DNA from: DATCDR01 sp036510575
Lineage (GTDB): Bacteria; Actinomycetota; Acidimicrobiia; Acidimicrobiales; Bog-793
NCBI GenBank assembly: GCA_036510575.1
Contig: DATCDR010000128.1
Location: 1-26,349 of the forward strand
Direction of reading: 5' to 3'
DNA: 26,349 nt
A model generated the notes under the pieces. The model worked only from the letters and a program-made list of their open reading frames with translations, made no database searches and had not been told where the DNA came from. Position 1 is the first letter of the stretch. Each line of letters begins with the position of its first letter. Of this stretch, positions 22,112-26,349 are shown piece by piece. The translations under genes were made by a program, and so were the position numbers.

Positions 22112-22534
22112 ATGGCATCTAGCGAAGCGATCGAGGCATTTCTTGCCGAACCGCGCAATCTGGTCGTTATAGGTCTCCGAAAGGACGGCTCCCCGCAGGC
22201 GACGCCGAACTGGTTTGCCTGGGACGGCAAGCATTTCTACGTCTCGACGACCAAGAAGCGCGCGAAGTACCCCATCTTCAAACGGGAGCCGCGCGTCGAG
22301 CTTCTGATTGACGATCTTGAGAGTCGGCGGTACATAGCTCTTTCCGGCAAAGTCGAGATCCGTGATGACCTCGAGGCCGTGCTAGCGCTGTTTCGCGAAA
22401 TTCGGGAGAAATACAGTGTGCCGGTGCCATCTGACGAGGAGTTCCTCGCTTGGCTACAGGGCGAGGATCGGGTCCTCCTAGTCATCACTCCCGACAGCTC
22501 GGTCGAGACCTGGCGCACTAACGGTTTCAACTAG
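22112..22534 (+). CDS. PPOX-class (probably F420-dependent, Rv1155-like) flavoprotein
   Basis: The 140-aa protein has the split-barrel fold of pyridoxamine phosphate oxidase-like proteins: a short N-terminal helix, then NLVVIGLRKDGSPQATPNWF, the WDGKHFYVSTTKKRAKYPIF segment that forms the cofactor edge, RVELLIDD, YIALSGKVEIRDD and the C-terminal end with RVLLVITPDSSVETW. This pattern fits the TIGR03618-type group in which Rv1155 binds F420. Such enzymes reduce or oxidise small molecules; the substrate is not known. I start at ATG 22112, leaderless with a TACCTT box 6 nt before it, and reject the longer frame to 21983. The gene is convergent with an MFS transporter gene (63 bp gap). Confidence 0.87.
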   Translation: MASSEAIEAFLAEPRNLVVIGLRKDGSPQATPNWFAWDGKHFYVSTTKKRAKYPIFKREPRVELLIDDLESRRYIALSGKVEIRDDLEAVLALFREIREKYSVPVPSDEEFLAWLQGEDRVLLVITPDSSVETWRTNGFN

Positions 22535-22597
22535 AGCGGGCCGGCAGCGGGAAGGAGCTAAACCTCCGTCCGCCTTAGAAGTGGCCTGGGGCAGGGC

Positions 22598-23929
22598 TTA
22601 GCCCGAATCGGCTTTGGCGGGGAGCGTGGGTGGTCCGAGCTTCTCTGTGATCACGAGGCGCTTGATGCCCGCGTTCCTTGGAATCCACTTCCACATCGTC
22701 GCTGCCGCCGCGAATCCGACGCAGCCGCTCACTACGAGACCCGCGCTCAGACCCGCGAACGCGGTCACGCCCGAGAGGATGAGGGGCCCGATACCCACGC
22801 CGGCGTCTGCCAGCTCGCGCCACACCCCGAGAAAGGTAGGCCGGCCGATCGCGGGCGAGGTGTCGGCGGCGAGCGTCATGACGATGCCCGAACCGATCCC
22901 GTTGCCAAAGCCGATCACCATCGCAACGAGCGCGATGGTGAGCGGGCCATGCGTGAGCGGCATGATGCAAAAGGCGATGCCCATGATCAAGACGGAGGGC
23001 ACCGCAACCGACCGGCGGCCGTGGAGGTCCATGACCTTGCCTGCCGGATAGAACGTCAGAGCGTCGAGTCCACCGGCGAGGCCGTAGATCAGCGAAGCGT
23101 CGGTCGCGGACAATCCGATATGGCTGGCCCAGAGCGGGATGACGATCTGGCGAGTCTGGCGGATCGCAGAGAGGAAGAAGACGCCGGTTCCAAGCGTAAG
23201 GAACAGCCGTTTGTACTCCTTGACGATGCCCCAGGTGGTGACCTCGGCAGTGGCCTGTTTGCGCTCCTCGGTTACCTCGAGATCGGGGACTCGGAAGACG
23301 ATGAGTGACGCGACCACGATCGCGATGAGGCTGACGTAGTAAGCACCGGGGATGCCCCACAGCTGCATAGCTGCCGCACCGAGAAAGGGGCCGACAAATG
23401 CGCCGATGCGCATCGTGCCACCAAGTGTGGAAAGCGCACGCGCCCGCATGTGGGGCGGCACCATGTCGGTCAAGTAGGACTGCCGCGCGAGCTGGTAGAC
23501 GGAGCTCGCTGCTCCGATCAGCAGCGTCCCGAAGCCGTATACCGCTAGAGACGAAGCGCCCCTGCCGATGTCGATGAGACAGAACGCGAGCGCTACCACC
23601 ATGATCGCGGAGGCGATCAGCATCGCTCTCCGCTCCCCGAAGCGAGTCGCCAGGATCCCCGAAGGGATGTTGGTCATAATCGACCCGATCCCGATGAGGG
23701 CACTGATCAATGCCGCCACTGACGTGCTTGCGCCGCGATGGATTGCTGAGAGAACGATCACCGGCAACATGGAGCCTTGGGCGAGGCCGAACAAAGTCGC
23801 GGGGGCGTAGGCCGCGATAGCCACGGAGCGCAGTCGGAACTCCTCTGTAGTGTCCCCTGCCCGCGGGCGACTCGCCCTCACGCGGTCGTCATTCGGAGGG
23901 GCCGCGGCCGTCGAGCTCGGATGCCGCAA
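22598..23929 (-). CDS. MFS transporter (12 helices)
   Basis: The 443-aa product is a major facilitator transporter: after a polar N-terminus of about 30 residues come about twelve hydrophobic segments. Motif A-like loops are seen in GILATRFGERRAML (helices 2-3) and in the second half at KVMDLHGRRSVAV. GPFLGAAAM is in the place of motif C. A small central cytosolic loop carries VPDLEVTEERKQ. The substrate class is not clear; it may be a drug, sugar or organic-acid carrier. The start is uncertain: the longest frame begins with TTG 23929 and has no ribosome-binding site, while GAGGAG lies nearer to helix 1 with a poor start codon (CTG) behind it. It shares its strand with the luciferase-like gene, 280 bp upstream. 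Confidence 0.88.
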   Translation of the reverse strand: MRHPSSTAAAPPNDDRVRASRPRAGDTTEEFRLRSVAIAAYAPATLFGLAQGSMLPVIVLSAIHRGASTSVAALISALIGIGSIMTNIPSGILATRFGERRAMLIASAIMVVALAFCLIDIGRGASSLAVYGFGTLLIGAASSVYQLARQSYLTDMVPPHMRARALSTLGGTMRIGAFVGPFLGAAAMQLWGIPGAYYVSLIAIVVASLIVFRVPDLEVTEERKQATAEVTTWGIVKEYKRLFLTLGTGVFFLSAIRQTRQIVIPLWASHIGLSATDASLIYGLAGGLDALTFYPAGKVMDLHGRRSVAVPSVLIMGIAFCIMPLTHGPLTIALVAMVIGFGNGIGSGIVMTLAADTSPAIGRPTFLGVWRELADAGVGIGPLILSGVTAFAGLSAGLVVSGCVGFAAAATMWKWIPRNAGIKRLVITEKLGPPTLPAKADSG

Positions 23930-24209
23930 TCAGCGAGCCCGCGGGCTTAGAACCGGGAATCGTTGGCAGCGGCATGTGTAGAGCTTTTCAGATACGTGAC
24001 GTTGACTTCCAAAGCCGACGACAGCGCCGTCCCGCAGACCACCTCCGTGGTGGCCAGACCGCAACTTAGGGGAGCTGTGGACTGCGCTGCGACGTTGCTA
24101 AGTGCTCTGGTCGAGGACTACGGCCGGTTGTCCATCCAAGGTTCTCTACTCCTCGATACTGCGGCCGAGGCGGGAACGCCCTGCTCAGCAGTGGTCCGAG
24201 GCATGCACG

Positions 24210-25301
24210 TCACAGTGAGGAGACAGCGGGAAGCACTTCCTTTCCGAAGAGCCGCAGTGCTTTTCGGGCTTGCTCGACTGGCATGCGGCCGAACTCGAAG
24301 TTGGCACAGAACACGTCGAGGCCGCCCATCTGCTCGTTCGTGCGTGTGATCTGTTCAATCACCGTGTCTGGAGAGCCGATGATGAAGATCCCCTGCTCGA
24401 TACCCCACTCGTAACCGTTCGGGCCGGCCAGCATCTCGCGCAGGTGGTTCCGGGCGACGTTCTCGGGGAGCTCGCCCTCTCTGCCGTAGCCAGCGGGATC
24501 GAGGCCGTAGCGCTGATGGGCGAGCGCCCGGTTCTCCATTCCCCAGGTGTTGCCGTAGCGCGCCCGTGCCACCTCATGGGCCTTCTCGTCGGTCTCGTCG
24601 ACGTACACCTGTCGCATGAGGAACGTGCGTGGTCGAGTTCCGAGTGGCTGGGTCTCAGCCCAAATCTTGCGATAGAAGGCGAGCCGCTCTGCGAGGTCCG
24701 CGTTGGTTTCGATGTTCTGCGCGCAGCCGAAGCCGTTTCGCGCCGCGAACTCGTGGGCGCGGTAACTGTGACAGCCCGCCCAGATAGGTGGGTGCGGCTG
24801 CTGGAAGGGACGCGGGAACGGAAGGTGGTCCAAGTAGTGCCAGAACTTGCCGTCGTAGGTGACCTCATCCTCGGACCAGGCGAGCTTGATGATCTCGAGT
24901 GCCTCCTCGCCCATCGCCTGGCGTTGCGCGTAGTCGATCCCGAAGCGAATCGACTCGACCTCCTGGGTGCCGATCCCGGTCCCGAACTCAACGCGACCGT
25001 GCGAGAGATGATCGAGGGTGGCGACGTCTTGGGCGAGGCGCATCGGGTTGTGAAATGGCAGCGGCCAGATCATCGTGCCGATCCGGATGACGCTTGTCTC
25101 GCGTGCCATCGCCGCGAGCATCACCGCGGCCGACGTCAGGCGCAGCGCCCGGTTGTTCTGGTGTTCGATCAGGTAGTACTGGTCATACCCGAGTTCTTCG
25201 GCCTCGCGAATCTGGAGAACGTGCCAGTCGTAGACGGCGCTCGGGTTATCAGTCTCGTGGAAGTCCCCGCCCGAGAACGGGTCCCAGACCGCCAAGTCCA
25301 T
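24210..25301 (-). CDS. LLM-class (luciferase-like) flavin-dependent oxidoreductase
   Basis: Members use FMNH2 or F420H2 to oxidise small molecules in a TIM barrel. The 363-aa protein starts MDLAVWDPFSG and shows the typical elements: YYLIEHQ, the TSVIRIGTMIWPLPFHNPMRLAQDVATLD strand-turn-helix that shapes the flavin pocket, GRVEFGTGIGTQE (bound phosphate), the FWHYLDHLPFPRPFQQPHPPIWAG segment and, near the end, GSPDTVIEQI. These match bacterial luciferase alpha-like monooxygenases. The ATG at 25301 has a GGGGG run about 7-8 nt upstream, a fair ribosome-binding site. Substrate and choice of flavin are not visible. It precedes the MFS gene on the same strand; with the PPOX flavoprotein it gives this block a redox/catabolic character. 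Confidence 0.93.
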   Translation of the reverse strand: MDLAVWDPFSGGDFHETDNPSAVYDWHVLQIREAEELGYDQYYLIEHQNNRALRLTSAAVMLAAMARETSVIRIGTMIWPLPFHNPMRLAQDVATLDHLSHGRVEFGTGIGTQEVESIRFGIDYAQRQAMGEEALEIIKLAWSEDEVTYDGKFWHYLDHLPFPRPFQQPHPPIWAGCHSYRAHEFAARNGFGCAQNIETNADLAERLAFYRKIWAETQPLGTRPRTFLMRQVYVDETDEKAHEVARARYGNTWGMENRALAHQRYGLDPAGYGREGELPENVARNHLREMLAGPNGYEWGIEQGIFIIGSPDTVIEQITRTNEQMGGLDVFCANFEFGRMPVEQARKALRLFGKEVLPAVSSL

Positions 25302-25374
25302 CGCGCAAGCCCCCGATCTTCGCCGTGCTGCGGCATACCCCGCGCCGCTGCCTTCGCCACGCTAATGCCTCGGC

Positions 25375-25713
25375 ATGGATCCCTATCCCGCCGCAGAGAG
25401 TGACGGTGGCGACCCCCTGCAATTCCTGAGTATTGCCACAGCGAGAGCGTTCTCCGGATGCCGATCGGACTCGCACTGGAACGGTGCCTCGTGTGCTGGC
25501 AACCAGTTGAGCAACAATGTCGAGATGCTGCTCCTATCCGGAGAAGAGCGCTTTACCGCTGATGACATGTACGAGCTAAGCGGCCTCGTATCGCTTGCCT
25601 GGACGGATGCCGCCGATCGCGACTGGTCAGTGCAAGCAGGAACGGTGGAGTGGTCGTGCACGAGAACGGCCGACTACGCAGTTGACTGCGCCTATGCCGT
25701 TGCAGCTGAGTGA
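25375..25713 (+). pseudogene. Truncated DinB/maleylpyruvate-isomerase-N-like protein, cut near a transposon end
   Basis: The frame gives up to 112 aa. From residue 51 (MLLLSGEERFTADDMYEL, alternative ATG 25525) it follows a family I recognise in actinobacteria: RFTADD, then LAWTDAADRDWSVQAG, EWSCTRTADYAVDC. In those proteins the helical bundle normally continues past DC-x-YA for well over 50 residues. Here it ends within seven residues of that point, at TGA 25713, and a hairpin and a TnpB gene follow at once. I infer that the 3' part was displaced by the transposon. The first 50 residues look unrelated and may not be translated. A full-length short protein remains possible. Confidence 0.5.
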
Positions 25714-25719
25714 GCAATG

Positions 25720-25733
25720 GTGAGTCCACTCAC
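25720..25733. repeat. perfect palindrome, possible subterminal hairpin of the transposon end
   Basis: GTGAGT-CC-ACTCAC is a perfect inverted repeat, 11 nt past the TnpB stop in its direction of transcription. IS200/IS605-type elements have such hairpins near their ends, and the 3' end of the TnpB guide RNA maps there. A similar TGAGTGAG run adjoins it. Confidence 0.45.
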
Positions 25734-25743
25734 GCTGCACTCC

Positions 25744-26349
25744 TCACGGAGTTGTTCGGCCCAACACGATTGCCGGACCTCCCTTTCGCGTGTCTTCGCC
25801 AGCTGCTGAGCACGGCTCAGTCTGATGCTCGGCTCCACGCTTCACCGGGGCTCTGACTGAACCCAGGCTCGCCAGTCGGGCGAGGTTGATCGCGGCATTG
25901 TCGTCGCGATGATGTTCGGTGCCGCACTGCTCGCAGATCCACCTTTCGGCCCAACCGATCTCCTGGACGTGACCGCAACTTGGCGTGGAGCACGTCTTGG
26001 TGGAAGGGAAGAACCGGTCGGCCACGACGAGCGTGCTCCCATACCAGGAGCACTTGTAGGAGAGCTGTCGTCGCAGCCCACCGAGCGCCGCGTCGGAGAG
26101 GCCGCGCCTTCGCGCACGTGCGCCCGGCAAGCCTTTCTGTTGCAGCATTCCCGCAGCGTCTAGTCCTTCGACGACGATCGTGCCGTGGGTCTTGGCAAGG
26201 TTGGTCGCAAGGACATGGACGTGGTGTTTGCGGATGTTGCCCACCTCGGCATGGAGGCGGGAAATCTTGTGGTTCGCCGCCAGGTAACGGGACGAGCCTC
26301 TGTTTCGACGCGAACGCTGGCGGCTGAGCCGTCGAAGCTCGGAGAGTCG
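25744..26349 (-). CDS. tnpB: TnpB RNA-guided nuclease (IS605 OrfB-type), C-terminal two-thirds or less
   Basis: The frame is open from the window edge to the TGA at 25744 (201 codons), beyond the internal GTG at 26244, so it is partial at its 5' end. The visible part has the basic region before RuvC-II, then TIVVEGLDAAGM whose Glu61 (numbered from the edge) is a RuvC catalytic residue, a zinc finger with Cys120, Cys125, Cys139 and Cys142 (TCSTPSCG and CEQCG), and RuvC-III HHRDDNAAINLARL, where Asp149 is the expected catalytic Asp of D-R-D-x-N-A. Usual HDRD is HHRD here. A Lys/Arg/Gly-rich tail follows. TnpB cuts DNA under guidance of an omega RNA made from the same strand at its 3' end, which would extend across the hairpin at 25720-25733. 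RuvC-I with its first Asp is outside the window, so activity cannot be judged. Confidence 0.88.
   Translation of the reverse strand, partial: RLSELRRLSRQRSRRNRGSSRYLAANHKISRLHAEVGNIRKHHVHVLATNLAKTHGTIVVEGLDAAGMLQQKGLPGARARRRGLSDAALGGLRRQLSYKCSWYGSTLVVADRFFPSTKTCSTPSCGHVQEIGWAERWICEQCGTEHHRDDNAAINLARLASLGSVRAPVKRGAEHQTEPCSAAGEDTRKGGPAIVLGRTTP

Larger units (their letters stand above)
25700..26349 (-). mobile_element. Right end of an IS200/IS605- or IS607-type transposon, cut by the window edge
   Basis: The element is recognised from the tnpB gene and the hairpin after it; the boundary with the host gene is placed only roughly, near 25700, where similarity of the neighbouring protein to its family stops. 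The rest, including any transposase (TnpA or a serine recombinase) and the left end with the target motif, lies beyond the window. No inverted terminal repeats are expected in these families. Whether it is mobile cannot be told. Confidence 0.6.

Noticed and set aside
23963..24349. 128-aa plus-strand frame between the MFS and luciferase-like genes
   Set aside because: It would overlap the well-supported luciferase-like gene by 140 bp antisense with an Arg-rich shadow tail, and has no start signal. The middle part looks mildly protein-like, so it may be a decayed gene.
1..26349. tRNA, rRNA, riboswitch or CRISPR array
   Set aside because: No T-loop-like GGTTCGAATCC with a matching acceptor stem, no spaced direct repeats and no recognised riboswitch core were seen by eye; a covariance-model scan was not possible.

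Overview
The window is G+C-rich DNA, with GTG and TTG starts as well as ATG. Several genes have a -10-like hexamer exactly 6 nt upstream of the start codon and no Shine-Dalgarno sequence, while others have a clear GGAGG-type site. Together with a LprG/LppX-like lipoprotein fold, a Rv1155-like PPOX (F420 class) flavoprotein, a luciferase-like oxidoreductase, DUF998, a FusA2-like EF-G paralogue and paired actinophage-type small membrane proteins, this points to an actinomycete (Actinomycetota). A soil or acid-habitat lineage such as Acidimicrobiia is possible, because bacterial G1 glutamic peptidases favour acid conditions, but that is inference. No rRNA, tRNA or CRISPR array was seen.

Layout. 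1-3.7 kb: the start of a minus-strand gene at the left edge, an EF-G-like GTPase (minus), an 86-aa membrane protein, an isolated YidC/Oxa1 insertase and a 35-codon ORF with a strong RBS. 3.6-9.3 kb: an envelope/secretion block with a secreted eqolisin (G1) protease carrying a LprG-like pro-region, a secreted delta-60-repeat protein, a 103-aa membrane protein, another secreted protein and a four-helix membrane protein. 9.5-14 kb: a 57-aa cysteine-containing small protein, a protein with two YbjQ-like domains (minus), an ACMSD-type amidohydrolase, a DUF998 membrane protein and an aldo/keto reductase. 14-16.5 kb (minus): a DHA2 drug exporter followed by a PurO-type IMP cyclohydrolase-like protein.

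16.5-18.7 kb is an accessory-looking stretch. It holds a J-domain-like protein without HPD, a small coupled ORF, two coupled phage-type membrane proteins in lower-G+C DNA, and about 870 bp without an assignable gene. 18.7-25.3 kb is a metabolic block: an isocitrate lyase/PEP mutase-family protein lacking the lyase Cys, a Rieske protein with a large helical C-terminal domain (minus), a small Cys/His protein (minus), a PPOX flavoprotein, an MFS transporter (minus) and a luciferase-like monooxygenase (minus). The right edge is a TnpB-type transposon end (minus), cut by the window edge. It abuts a truncated DinB/maleylpyruvate-isomerase-like gene that it may have interrupted.

Most genes are single transcription units. 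Convincing coupling is limited to ATGA overlaps at 16772 and 17556 and the DHA2 exporter/PurO-like pair. The strongest leads are the protease with its lipoprotein-fold pro-region, the leaderless-promoter pattern, the TnpB end with its broken neighbour, and several enzyme-family members lacking the usual catalytic residues (EF-G-like, J-domain, isocitrate lyase-like).
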